Positions 47,340 through 59,143 of a stretch of 64,000 bases of DNA are shown here, in pieces. The position numbers and the translations under genes are program-made. The stretch is from assembly GCA_037953625.1 (NCBI GenBank), contig CM075650.1:5644501-5708500 (forward strand), read 5' to 3'. How positions within the stretch are numbered: the first letter of the stretch is position 1; every line of letters starts with the position of its first letter. Under the pieces are notes generated by a model. That model saw only the letters and a list, made by a program, of their open reading frames with translations. It ran no database searches and was not told the origin of the DNA. The stretch is from Crotalaria pallida. Lineage: Eukaryota; Streptophyta; Magnoliopsida; Fabales; Fabaceae.

Positions 47340-47815
47340 ACTAGTAAATAAAACTATTATACGTCTTAGGTGAGACGTATAGCGTTAGTTGCAACTTGGT
47401 TCATTAATTTTTTTTAAACACCCTACGTCCCATCTAAGACGTACGCTTTTTAATATAATTTAAACTCCTACGTCTAAGCTTTGACGTATGTATTAATTTT
47501 TAGCCTTCACGTCTCAACCAAGACGTAGCTTTTGTATATAATTTTAACACTTACGTCTAACCTTTGACATAGGTATTAATTTTTTCTACATCTCAACCAA
47601 GACGTAAGTATTAATTTTTAGCCCTTACGTCTCTACCAAGACGTATCTTTTGTGTATATTTTTAACACCTACGTCTAAGTTTTGATGTAGATATTAATTT
47701 TTTTAAACCCCTACGTCTCAACCAATTACGTAAGTGTTAATTTTTAGCACTTACGTCTCAACCAAGACGTAGCTTTTGTATATAACTTTAACACCTACGT
47801 CTTGGATAAGACGTA
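47340..47815. mobile_element. CACTA-like end with ACGTC/GACGT repeats
   Basis: CACTAGTAAATAAAACTATT at 47340 has the form of a CACTA terminus. It is followed by about a dozen units built on CCTACGTCT...AAGACGTA with AT-rich spacers (TTTTGTATATAATTTTAACA) at about 40-80 bp. The array ends at GGATAAGACGTAAGG. No opposite terminus or gene was found, so it is a remnant or a deletion derivative. Confidence 0.6.
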
Positions 47816-48531
47816 AGGCTTGATGCAAATATGCTCTTTTACCTATTCTTCAGTTATCCATGAATTAATCTGGTCCGTCGATGACTTTTAAACATCATCC
47901 AACGGTTATGATGGGGGGGGGGGGGGAGTATTTTAACAAAACATGTTTTTCAGGGAGAGCATCGCATGCTCCACTTTAAGGGGGAGCAAATTAGACGCAG
48001 CTTTGATTCAAATTCCTCTTCGTCAATGTGAGTAAAAAAATACTACATATGTTCCTAAATACTCCCTCCGATCCTATTGATAAGGTTTTTCATGGTTTTT
48101 ATTTTGTTCCTATTTATAAGATTTCATTTTAATTTTTAATAGTATTTAATTACTTCTTTCCACAAACACCCATATTTATTTAACACTTTTTAGATTTCCA
48201 ATAATATTAATAGGGGTAGTTTTGAAAATACATATCAAATATTCACATTTCCATTACCATTAACTAAAATTTTATGTTCTAAATTAAAGTTAAAGTAATT
48301 AATGAAAAATATAAAGAAATTGAAGATTTTTAAATGTAATTGACTTATCAATGCATTAAATTATTTGTTCGATATATAATTGGTTGATATGTAAGACAAT
48401 CATAAAGTACAATTCTCCTTAATTTTTTTTGCTTTTGCCATTTTTTTTTATCATTTTTGTAAAACACAAGAATAATTTTCTTCGATCTCAAATATAAGTT
48501 TAATTTCATATGAATATTTTTTTTAAAATTA

Positions 48532-48806
48532 CTCGCTCTGTTTCAATTTATTTTTCGTTTTAGCATTTTCAATTTGTTCCAAATTATTTTTCGCTTTAGA
48601 AATTCAATGTTGCATTAACTAATTTTTTTACAACTTTAACCTTTTATTTTAAATGTTTTGAAATATATAAAATATGTGATAATTAATATAGAATGAGGAT
48701 AATAGAGTAAAATTGCATTATTCTTCTCTTGAAAATTGATGTATTAGACGACTTTCTTAATCTGTGTAAAATTCATAAAGTGACAAATAAATTGATACAG
48801 ATAGAG
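48532..48806. mobile_element. Stowaway-like MITE (family B)
   Basis: The left end CTCGCTCTGTTTCAATTTAT and right end AAAGTGACAAATAAATTGAT plus ACAGATAGAG are imperfect inverted copies, bracketed by TA (48530-48531 and 48807-48808). A single unpaired MITE-like end (ACTCCCTCCGATCCTATTGA) is at 48060. Confidence 0.78.
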
Positions 48807-48809
48807 TAT

Positions 48810-50990
48810 AGGTTTTCATTTCTATTTTTAGTGGGATTAATTACTTTTTTTTATTAATGCTTATATTTATTCAATATTTTTTGAAATCTTAACAATAAAT
48901 ATAAAAATAATTAAAATATATCAAATATTAGTATTAATTAAAAGGCAAAATTTTTTAAATTGATTCCTTAAGTTATTTTTATGTAATAAATTAGTTTTTT
49001 AATTTTTTTTGTTTTAAATAAGTCTTGTAAATTATTGTCGTCTAACAAATCAATCATTTCTATTAATTTTCTCTGTTAAGTGATACGTGATATTATAAGA
49101 AAAAAAATTTAAAAATCATTAAACTATTTTTTTAGCACGTAACACCATTAGTTGAATGACATTTGTTACTTAACAGAAATGACGGATTTGTTAGACAACA
49201 ACAACTTACATAACTTATTTGAAAAAAAAATTAATAAATTGATTTGTAATCTAAAAATAACTTAAAGGACCAATTTAATAATTTTACCTAATTTTAATAT
49301 TATTAACAATATTAACATATTTTCTTTTCTTGAAAGTATGATATTATTTTAAGTAGAATCTAGCATGATATTTTTATGTGATTTAATAACGTTACTGTAA
49401 AAGTCATTAAAAGAGATGAACTAAACCATGCTATGAAAATGTTTTGTTGGTAGAAACAATTCACTTTGGTGATTTATACTCCTCGAAAGAGATTAGTCTT
49501 TGGCCGTCGGCTGAAGAATACACTTTATGAATCCTAAATTCTAAATTTTAAATTTATTTTGGAGACTAAAATAATTTGTTTTAGAAAAAAATTTAAAAAC
49601 ATAAATATTTTTTTACAAACTCTAGAAATTAAATCAACAATGAATAAAAACTTTAAAACTAAAGTAAATCATCACTCATTAAAAAAAATTAAGCATCTCT
49701 TTGATCTCGAGAGTAGTAATTCTTCAAGTAGATGGACTCACGGACACAAGGGATCATGTCATACAAGTGTAACGGATCAAGTTGGGTTAATCCGAGAGAG
49801 TTTAAGCATTCGATTTAATCAAAATAGATTGGATCGAGTCGGATCAGGTTGCTCTATATTTAAATATCAAAATCGAATCAACTCAACCCGTAGAACTTTG
49901 GGTCGGATTGGATGATTGGGTCTATGTGTTCTCATTTTCAAAAAAAAAATTTCTTAATAAATAAAAAATAAAATAAAAATACAACAGAAATTACGTATAT
50001 AAGTAATTAAATATTATCCATAAACAACATAACTACACAATTTAACATTAAGTCATAAACCAAAATCAAATTATCCAAAAGCAGTAATATAAAATCTTCT
50101 GAGTATCAAGTAATGAACTAATTGTTCAAACATATGATAAATAAAAGTAGTACACCCTCCTGCAAGATGTGAAAAAAAATTGTGGCACTTGGGTCTTTCA
50201 TATTTTGTATAATTGTTTCAAGATGAAAAATTTATAGTAAATACTAAGTAGCTAGTAGTAACTTATTTTTTTAACACATTACTAAATATATAAATAAAAT
50301 AAATTTGGGTCAATGGATTGGGTTAGATTAATTAGTTTTTAAAATAGCAAATTCATGATCTAACCCTGGGTTGATGGAAAAAAAAAAGATTTCTAGTTCC
50401 CAACCCCTATCTTTTATATCCCAAACCCCAAAAAAATTTTATTCCCAAAAATATCCAAAAGTACAAACTCCCACCACAATTTTCTCTTCTTCTTCTCCAT
50501 CAATTCTTTTTTCTCCTCAAACCCTCACCACCCCTGCAAACCCAAAAAATACAACATACCGGTGTTTCCTTGTACCATGGCCACACCAACCCCCTCCATC
50601 AATTCCAATTTCACTGTACATTGTTGACTGGAGTCACATTCATTAACAGATTACTGCGTAGGTTATGGAGGTTTAGGATGGTGGAACAACACCGACTCCT
50701 ACAAGTATGACGACGTCGGTTTCAGAAACAACACCGACTCCTGTAATAGTAGGAGGCAAAACACACAAATAAATAAATAAATAAATAAAAAATCGCAATT
50801 CACTATTCATATTGATCCATCGAATTGAAGTGAGAGATTGGTTGGGAAGAGAGAATGAAAGAAACCTTGGGAACGGCGTTGCCTAGTTCTTTAGCGTGAG
50901 CAACATAGTTTCTGCCAACAAATCTTAGTGCTCAACTGAAGAAGATTCAGCATCGCTGTCGTTGTTATTTCCCCCCCCCCCCCCTTTCTC
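48810..50990. other. Intergenic DNA with repeat fragments
   Basis: At 48955-49290 inverted pieces (AAATTGATTCCTTAAGTTAT / ATAACTTAAAGGACCAATTT) form an old foldback. 49443-49528 is a 3' SINE fragment like the one at 1158. 49750-49920 has TGGATCGAGTCGGATCAGG-type repeat sequence, echoed at 50300-50360. A C-run of about 14 lies at 50971-50984. A P/S/T-rich open stretch at 50371-50646 (plus) has no recognised family. Confidence 0.45.
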
Positions 50991-51885
50991 TGTTGGGTAT
51001 TCAAGTGTGAGATGAAGTCCCACATTGGATAGGATGGGATGGGTGAGAAGGTTTATAAGTGGCAAGACCCATAGAACCATTGCCTTAAGGTTTTGGTTCA
51101 GGATGTGGTGTCTCACTTATAAGTGGTTCCTCACTATTCCCATGACCGTGGAGCAATGTTACTCCCCGGTGGTTGGAACCTCCCCGGTTGAAGGTCCAGC
51201 AAGTGGTATCAGAGCCGATGGTTCGGCAGGGACTTGTGGATCAAGGGGGAGTGACCGGAAAGTGTGGGTATTCACACTTGAAGGGGGAAATTGTTGGGTA
51301 TTCAAGTGTGAGATGAAGTCCAGCAAGTGGTATCAAAGCCGATGGTTCGGCAGGGACTTGTGGATCAAGGGGGAGTGATCGGAAAGTATGGGTATTCACA
51401 CTTGAAGGGGGAGATTGTTGGGTATTCAAGTGTGAGATGAAGTCCCACATTGGATAGGATGGGATGAGTGAGAAGGTTTAAAAGTGGCAAGACCCATAAA
51501 ACCATTGCCTTAAGGTTTTGGTTCAGGATGTGGTGTCTCACTTATAAGTGGTTCCTCACTATTCCCATGACCTTGGAGCAATGTTACTCCCCGGTGGTTG
51601 GAACCTCCCCGGTTGAAGGTCCAGCAAGGATATAAGTGAGACACCACATCCTGAACCAAAACCTTAAGGCAATGGTTCTATGGGTCTTGCCACTTATAAA
51701 CCTTCTCACCCATCCCATCCTATCCAATGTGGGACTTCATCTCACACTTGAATACCCAACAATTTTCCCCTTCAAGTGTGAATACCCACACTTTCCGGTC
51801 ACTCCCCCTTGATCCACAAGTCCCTGCCGAACCATCGGCTCTGATACCACTTGTTGGACTTCATCTCACACTTGAATACCCAACA
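50991..51885. mobile_element. Composite TRIM retrotransposon with inverted copy
   Basis: Plus-strand part: a 211-bp LTR (50991-51201, TGTTGGGTATTC...GGTCCAGCA), then a tRNA-iMet primer site TGGTATCAGAGCC (51204-51216), about 90 bp interior and a purine tract. It continues with a shrunken LTR (51292-51325), a second interior with its own primer site, and a full LTR (51416-51626). From about 51630 to 51885 a similar unit follows in inverse orientation: partial LTR, purine tract, interior, primer site GGCTCTGATACCA, shrunken LTR ending GAATACCCAACA. TTCTC flanks the whole (50986-50990 and 51886-51890). TRIMs are non-coding LTR elements; here five LTRs in two orientations behave as one insertion. 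Confidence 0.85.
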
Positions 51886-52225
51886 TTCTCTCTCTCTCTA
51901 AAGTAATATGTTAATGTTATGTCAATGGAGGTGTGGGAAATTAAGGAAAAAGAAGAAAAAGAGTGGGTATGGGGGTTTGGGGTTGAAAAGTGGGGGTTAA
52001 GAACTAAAATTAAAAACAAAAATCAATTCAATCCATTATATTAAACCGATCCGGTCCACAAAATAAGAGTTGGGTTGATTCAGATTATGTGGATTCTCGA
52101 ATTATTTTTAACTCACCTACATTTCTAATGTCATAGTCATAGCAATGTTAATGATGAGATAATATCAGCTATCCGGTGTACCATTTCATAGTTTTATCAA
52201 TAAATTATTAAATTATTAACTAATT

Positions 52226-53064
52226 ATTAAATTATTAATTGTGAGGAGATTCGTGAGTTTTGGACAGTGGTGATTAATGAAGATGTGTGGGCGCGGTTTT
52301 TCATGTTTGGTACTTGCACCTGGCTTTTACTGAATCTTTCTAGTACAGATATTGGCTCCACTGATATTAATTGGCCGATTCTATTTGGTGTGCTGGTGTC
52401 TATGATATGGTCCAGTAGAAATTATTTGGTTTTTAACCAAAATCGCATGAAGCGCACTGATATTTTGATTCAAGCTTTATCGTATTCTCGGTTTATTAGT
52501 GAGGCTGCGACTTTTCACAGTGATCTGCATGATTTCAAGAAAGAGATTTTAGTGTCTTGGAGACCTCCCGATCATGGTAAAGTAAAGCTCAATGTTGATG
52601 GATCCTTTTGTCGGAATAGTCACTCTGCTGCGTGTGGGGGGTTAATTCGGGACCCTTCGGGCTTCTTTGTGCATGGCTTTACATGCAATTTGGGGTCTTG
52701 TACGTCAACAAAAGCGGGGTTGTGGGGTTTACTTTGGGACTTGCGGCTAGTGCATCAGCTTGGCTTTATGAATATTGAGGTTGAGATGGATTCGAGAATA
52801 GCAATCTTGCTGGTTAACAATTATTGTGCAGCTAATCACCATTGTTTCCCGTTGGTTCGTGAAATAAGAAGGCTTTGGAATCTTCAATGGCGTGTTTCTC
52901 TGACTCATATTTATCATGAAGCTAATAGATGTGCTGATTTCTTGGCAAATATGGGTCATTTTTCAATAGGATTTAATTGTAATTTTATTTCACAATGTCC
53001 CCGTGATTTGTTTCCTCTTGTTTGTGAGGATGCGTACAGGATTGCTTTTCCCCGTTTAATCTAG
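52226..53064 (+). pseudogene. LINE remnant: RNase H domain (RVT_3 type)
   Basis: The 3' end of an L1-type non-LTR retrotransposon polyprotein. The frame is open from about 52226 without a good ATG and ends at TAG 53064. The RNase H fold is clear: KLNVDGS (first Asp), CGGLIRDPSG, then TKAGLWG where the family has AELWG, then MDS, and HEANRCADFLA near the end. The catalytic Glu is therefore replaced by Gly, so the domain should be inactive. A 3' tail GATTATAAAAAAAAAAA follows (53080-53096). Short ATTAACTAATT repeats lie upstream and downstream and could be the target duplication. Reverse transcriptase is missing: 5'-truncated copy. Confidence 0.82.
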
Positions 53065-53311
53065 TTTATCTGAACGGTTGCCCCGTTGATTATAAAAAAA
53101 AAAAATTTATTAACTAATTTAGTATTATTGTTCAATAAATTATTAAATCACTAAATTATTAAATATTTATATTTTCTAACCAATCAAAAAACATGGCACA
53201 AGTAGAGGCAGTAAGTACTTCTGCGTAACACTGAAAGCCCCTAGAGTTACACAAAGATTTCATAGATGTAGTGTGGCCCAAAATCTTATTTTTGGGTGAA
53301 AGGCACATTTA

Positions 53312-53692
53312 GGCTGTGTTTTGGTAAGAAAATATAGCTTATCTGATCACTTTTAGTTTATTGATCCGGTTAATAAGTTATTAGATCTATTTGGTGAACA
53401 AAAAATAAAAGAAGCTTATAGCTTTCAAAAAAGAAGTTTTCAATAAATATCTCAATTTTACCTTTTTTTTAACTAAATTATATTATTATTTACCCTTTTC
53501 AGTCATTTAACATGTTTAAATTAGTTGCACGACTTGTTTTGCGAAACAGCTCTAGTTCAATAAGTTAGTTATACAGCTATAAGTTTACAACTATAATCCC
53601 ACAACTATAAGTTAGGTTCACAGCTAACAGCTATAAGCTCAAAATTATCAGCTACAAACTCACAACTATAAGTTAGTTTTGCCAAACAGACC
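53312..53692. mobile_element. MITE-like repeat
   Basis: The left end GGCTGTGTTTTGGTAAG and inverse right end GGGTCTGTTTGGCAAAAC are similar. The interior has repeated ACAGCTATAAGTT / CACAACTATAAGTTAG units. Superfamily is uncertain. Confidence 0.5.
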
Positions 53693-53889
53693 CATCGGTT
53701 ATTTCCACATTCCATGTATGGACAAGTGCATTCCATATTTCCATCGATTATTATTTTTTTTTTAAATTTATTCTAGGATTGTGAACTAGGTTTATGATCT
53801 GTTTATATTATTCACTTAAGTATCTAATGCATTAGGATATGAAAAAGAATAAATTCAAAAATACTTTAAAAACTGTCTTTTCAGCGATC

Positions 53890-55041
53890 TTACATGCATA
53901 AATGTTTTTAAAACTATGTGGCTTGGGGCAAGGGTAATAGAGCAAAGTTTGAGACAAGAGATGCATGCACAGAGAATCAATTTTGTTTTATGTCAAGGAG
54001 ATCGATTATGGAGGCAATATATTTACCACGGCGGTTTATGGAGCAATATTGAAAGAATACAAAAGGATTTACACACGGTTTTCATTGATTTGGAGAAGGC
54101 ATGTGATAGGGTGCCTAGAGATGTATTGTGGAAGGCTCTAGAGAAAAAAATGGTTCATATTGCTTACAATAGAGAAATTAAGGATATGTATGATGGGGTC
54201 TAGACTAGTGTGAGAACACAAGGTGGGTTCTTAGAAGATTTTTTTATTACTCTATGATTACACCACGAGTCAACTTTAAGCCCTACCTATTTACATTGGT
54301 TCTAGATATGTTTACTGAGCATATTCAAGAGCCATTGCACTAATGCATGTTTTTTCCAGGTGATATTGTCCTAATTGGGGACATTAAAGAGGAAATAAAT
54401 GAAAAGATTGAAATGTGGAAACAAGCCTTAGAAGCACATAATTTTTAGATATTTCAAAGTTAGACAGAACATATGGAATGTAATTTCAGCAAGATGCACA
54501 TAAATCCTACCCTAGGAGGTGAAATTGGAAAGCATGCCATACCACAAGTCAAAAGGTTTAAGTACCTTGGGTCTATCATACAACACGATGGGGAAATAGA
54601 ATGAGATTTGAACAATAGGATTTAAGCAAGGTGGATGAAAATGGAGGAGTGCCTCGGGTATTTGATGTGATAGAAAAGTGCCACTCAAACTTAAAAAGAA
54701 GTTTTACCGCACTGTTATAAGGTCGACAATTTTGTGTGAGACTGAATGTTGGGCGGCAAAATGTCAATAAGAGAATAAACTTCATGTAGTAGAGATGATG
54801 ATGTTGCGGTGGATGAGTGAACACGCTAGACTAGATAGGATTAGAAATCAGTGTATTAAGAGAAAGCTGACATTGCACATATCATAGAAAAGTTGGTAGA
54901 CTCCTGTCTTATGTAGTTTGGACATGTGTGGAGGATATCAATAAAAGCCGCAGTTAGAAGAGTAGATCAAATGAATGATATTTCATAGGTTAGAGGCAAA
55001 AGCAAATCAAGAAAAACCATAGACGAAATAATTAAATAAGG
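53890..55041 (+). pseudogene. LINE reverse transcriptase remnant, decayed
   Basis: A non-LTR retrotransposon RT of the plant type with DLEKACDRVPRDVLWKALEK (RT block A) and then IKDMYDGV before a stop. Further on, in shifted frames, are the polymerase loop region (GDIVLIGD where ADDIVLIGE is usual, so one catalytic Asp is lost), FKYLGSIIQHDGE, MRWM-type and RLDRIRN-like stretches, and a final GKSKSRKTIDEIIK. Several stops and frameshifts break it. It is a different LINE family from the RNase H remnant just upstream. Confidence 0.85.
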
Positions 55042-55330
55042 GTAATTTTGAAATGATAACATATTTTTTTTTGATAAATTAGAGAATAATAATTACTTTT
55101 CGTAATTTACATGAATTAAGTAAAAGTGATTTATAATAAGGAAATGATGGAATATTTATTTAGGAACATAAAAATTAATTGTTTAAATAGGTAATAAAAT
55201 GCTATTGTAATTATAATGCAACCTTCTAAATTGAAAAAATAAAAAATCAAATTTGTCTTCTAGGAGGGACCAGGGAGTAACAAATGATGATCGGCTACAA
55301 TGGCATGAATTCATGTGCCTTTCCACCTTC

Positions 55331-55336
55331 CACGTG
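55331..55336 (+). promoter_or_regulatory. G-box CACGTG upstream of HHL1
   Basis: A perfect CACGTG about 260 bp before the HHL1 start codon. G-boxes are bound by bZIP and bHLH factors (HY5, PIFs) in light-regulated plant promoters. Confidence 0.55.
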
Positions 55337-55352
55337 TATGCCCTATCATCCC

Positions 55353-55365
55353 CTACTACTACTAC

Positions 55366-55405
<40 letters not shown>
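55353..55405 (+). repeat. (CTA)n/(TTA)n microsatellite
   Basis: CTACTACTACTA followed by about 14 TTA units, between the G-box and the I-boxes of the HHL1 promoter; likely to vary in length between individuals. Confidence 0.9.
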
Positions 55406-55482
55406 GTAATTGTTCTTCATATAAACTAAAATTAAAAATATAAATACTACAACTAAAAATAAATATAAAATAAAAAAAATGG

Positions 55483-55493
55483 GATAAGATAAG
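55483..55493 (+). promoter_or_regulatory. Overlapping I-boxes (GATAAGATAAG)
   Basis: Two GATAAG motifs sharing a G, about 100 bp before the HHL1 ATG. I-box plus G-box is the classic pair of light-responsive photosynthesis-gene promoters. Confidence 0.5.
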
Positions 55494-55592
55494 AAAAGGT
55501 CCCAAGTAGTTTATCTAGTTAGTTAGTACTTAGTAGTGTCTTATACTATGTGTTGAAGGAAGCAAGTACACAAACATCACAGTTGGATAGGA

Positions 55593-58500
55593 ATGGAAGT
55601 GGGTATGTCTTTGAACGCACTTGTTCGGCTTCCACTTTCTTCTTCTTCTTCGAGTTCAAGGCTGCTCCATCTAAACGACGACGCATCACTTGTGAGGCAC
55701 TCACTGTTTTCTAGTACGACAACAAAGTACAAGAAGGCAGAGAAGCGGCATGGAGGACACGTGTTGGTGGTTGAAGCAAAGGGTAAAAAGGGAATGATGG
55801 CTCGCCAATATCAACGCCCCACTCCTCCTCCTTTGCCCAAGATTGAAGATGATGGCAACCCCAAATTTGTTATCTTCATTCGCATGGCCAATGTTTGTTT
55901 CTATAGCCTTCTTATAATCTTATAGTAAATCTTTCTATATCTTTTTTAATGTTAGCATTATTATTTAATTATAATCAAATAACTTGTTTCTTATTAATTA
56001 TTTTTTTTGATATTCGTTATAAGGTTCATCTTAAGTAACAATTTTTTTCTATAGCTCTATGTCCAAGTGGTGTGCTATGGTTGTTTAATTATTAGAGATA
56101 AATTATATATTTTCCTTACAAATCGGTATTAAAGTCCTCCTAACTACACATAAATGTGTCATTTTGTCACTTTTGTGTGGGTAATTAGGATGATTTTTAA
56201 ACTGATTTGTTACGAGGATGTATCATTTTTGATTCTCAGAGTAATAAAAATAATATTATATATATACATATACATATATAGGATTATAATATAATGATAG
56301 GTTGGTGATTGTCTTTATTATCACTCAATATTATATAACTTGGACAAAGTTCGTTAGCCACATTTGCAAGTTCTATCACTTAACTTAAGAAAGGTGAAGG
56401 GACTAGGGAGGGATTGTTAGAGCAATAGTGCAGAAATTGGAATAATGTAGGACTAATAGTCAACTAAATGGAGGGATTAAAGTGGCATGATTACTATAAA
56501 TGATGGACTAAAAGTGAAATTAAGCCTTATTATTGTTGTATTAGTACATGATTATGTTGGTTGATTGCACAGGTATACCTTTGGTACCCTCTTAGTGTTG
56601 TAACGGGTGGCACCACTGCAAAGATCATGGTTGCAGCTAAAGATAATTTTCTGGGAAAATATATCTACAAAGACACACTTGATAAAAATCTTGCTGCTGT
56701 TATCTATCGGGTAATTCTATTCTATTGTTTCCATTTATGACCGTGTTAGAAACTATAATTGTTGGCAAGACTGCAACTTTATTTCCTTAAAGCTCACCAC
56801 AAGCGTATCTAGCTTTGAGAGCTTGCACCCTTTACATCTACCATGAGCTGCTGCGATGTTAAGTTTGTTGAATTAGAGTTACTATATATAGTTGTTGTCG
56901 AGGTACAACTTTATTTCCTTATAGCAAGCGTCTCGTAGGATCATGTAGGCTGAGGGGTTGCACCCATTACAGCTGTCATGAGCTGGGATGTTAAGTTTAT
57001 CTGTGGTTTTAAATCGAGGTTGTGCTTGCATTACAGCTAAGTGCAGAGCAATTGAGATGTTGCAGACGCATTGCGTGATGTGTTCAGCATTTTCAAACCC
57101 TGAGCTTATCCAATCCTAAGAGAGATGTTGACCAAATAAAGCTTACAATCTTCCTCAGAGCCACTAGGAGTAATTCAAACTCATAACCTCGATCTCATAT
57201 CTCTCGAACCAAATAAAGTTAACGCATGTTGTTTCCTCTCGTTAGATTTGGCCTCTTTTACACGGTTATATAATTTGCGTGCTAGGTTTTCCTGTTTCAT
57301 ATTTACTTTCGTTTGGTTTTCTCACATTGGTGCAAGAAGCGATTAATGACAATGAAAGAAGTAGATTGTTAAACCAATTTGAAGCCTAGACTTGTTTAAT
57401 CAATCTTTTTCTGAATTTATGTACTAGATTCATGAAAATAGTCATTCAAAACTTGATGTGCCATGGAGCCCCTAACTTAGTAGAAATGGAGATCTTACAT
57501 AATCATCATACTGCCACAGTGGTCTGTGCTTTCTTGGTTATGCTTATTCTTGTCTTTGTTACTAACTGATTGCTTTGAATTCGAGTAGGATGAGAAGGAG
57601 ATACAGAAAACTGCATTCAAGCAGTATCGCGTATTGCGCTCAGCTACTGATTTCAGATACGGCTACAAACTTGTTGTAATATTCTTATACTTTCTTTTCT
57701 ACTATATCTTCATAAATATTTTAAAGCCAATTTTAAGTTTTCAAGAGTCGAAGAATCCTGCTTGTTTAGCTAACTTTTCCATGTGATTAATTTGCAGGAG
57801 AACGGCAATATAAGATCTGCACTTTCTACCACGGATGTTATTGAGGTAAGATTTTGAGATGTTCTCTGTTATGATTAAGGAAAATTACACCGATCTCCCT
57901 TGAGATTTAACTTAATTGCTCTCAATTCCCCTCTTATTTCAAAAGTTATGCTCCACATCCCTAAGAGAAAGTCGGGGTTATTCCAAGCACCACCTTTCAA
58001 GGAGGTAAGTGTAATGATGACATAAACGTCAAAGGAGATTGATGCAATTTTTAAAACAAAAGGGGCACCAGGTGTAACTGCCTCAAACCTTAGTGGAGTT
58101 GGTGTAATTTCCCCTTATCATTATTATCAGTATCATAATAATTGCTAATATCTTTCTAGAAAAGTGTTTTGGAGTATTGATCAGAATTTTCAACCTTCCG
58201 GCATTGAAGATTATATATGTTATACAAACACAACAAAGAGCCTTGGTTGTTTATGCAAATGAATTCGGAATTTGCATGAAAATGCCTGCTATCATTATCA
58301 TTGCATTTTTAAGGTTTAGACTTTTGAAGCTTGTATTGCAAAATGGATAGTTTCTACTTAAGATAATGTTATAGTTGGATTTTCATATCAAATATTGAGG
58401 AATTTCACTAATATGTTGTTTTGTTTGCATATCCAATTCGAAAGCTTCCAACTCAAGATCAGCTTAAAACAGTACTTGATAAAGTGAAAGACTTTTTTGG

Positions 58501-59143
58501 AGATGCAAAAGAATCCTTTGGGAAGATAACAGCTTTAGGCTCTACTGAAACTGATGAATCAGAGGAAGATGCAAAAGAAAAATCTAAGTGAGTTTTACAT
58601 TTTATGCCTAAAAGCTTCTCACAATTGTGATTGATAGAGGGTAATTTCATCCATTTTTCCTATTTTCTTGTATATTTAATTACTTTGCATGTCCTTCAAC
58701 TTTGGGGAAATTCAAATAGGCCCTGGACTTTAAATGTTAAAATTTGGCTCACTAAACTTTTACAAATTTGTAATTGAGTCCTTCATAATCAATCATTCAC
58801 CTCCATTGTTGTTCTCAAAAAATATAGGGTAAGGGACCTATTTGAATTTTAAGAAAGTCTAGGGACACAAACACATAATTGGATCTAGATCACTTAACGG
58901 AATCCTATCAAAGATGTTTATGATGGGCTTGATTACAAATTCATTCAAGTATAGGAACCCAATTACAAACTTTCAAAGTTGAGGGACCTTTTTGAATTTC
59001 CTCAAAAAGTTTAGGGACCTACAAAATAATTTAAAACCTTTCATTTACATCTTCCTCATAGCTGATTCTAGGCATTTCTATGATTCTATGAGCATCATTA
59101 TGGATTAAATTATTTTTATGTCAATGCCAGGGTTAAAGGGTGA
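55593..59143 (+). CDS. HHL1: HHL1, thylakoid photosystem II repair protein, six exons
   Basis: Orthologue of Arabidopsis HYPERSENSITIVE TO HIGH LIGHT 1, a thylakoid membrane protein that works with LQY1 in repair of photodamaged photosystem II. Exons: 55593-55892, 56573-56710, 57589-57675, 57798-57845, 58445-58587, 59131-59143. All have GT-AG introns and together give 242 aa. The start MEVGMSLNALVRLPL matches the family start. Residues 1 to about 60 are Ser-rich and basic, as in a plastid transit peptide. Conserved stretches are VVEAKGKKGMMARQYQR, DDGNPKFVIFIRMAN, VYLWYPLSVVTGGTTAKIMV (hydrophobic, likely membrane-associated), DEKEIQKTAFKQYRVLRSAT and LPTQDQLKTVLDKVKDFFGD. The last exon supplies only VKG and the stop. 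Introns 4 and 5 carry MITE-like repeats. No damage is seen, so it should be functional. Confidence 0.95.
57872..58121. mobile_element. MITE-like repeat in HHL1 intron 4
   Basis: The left AAGGAAAATTACACCGATCT and the inverse right (AAGGGGAAATTACACCAACT) are matching ends, about 250 bp apart. No coding capacity. The host intron keeps its splice sites. Confidence 0.6.
58690..59035. mobile_element. Foldback repeat in HHL1 intron 5
   Basis: The left TCAACTTTGGGGAAATTCAA (with ATAGGCCCTGGACTTTAAA) is matched by the inverse of the right (AAAGTTGAGGGACCTTTTTG). The family resembles the other GGGACC-type foldbacks of this window. Confidence 0.55.

Noticed and set aside
51025..51450. Open frames across the TRIM LTRs
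   Set aside because: TRIM elements do not code; the frames span LTR and primer site sequence.
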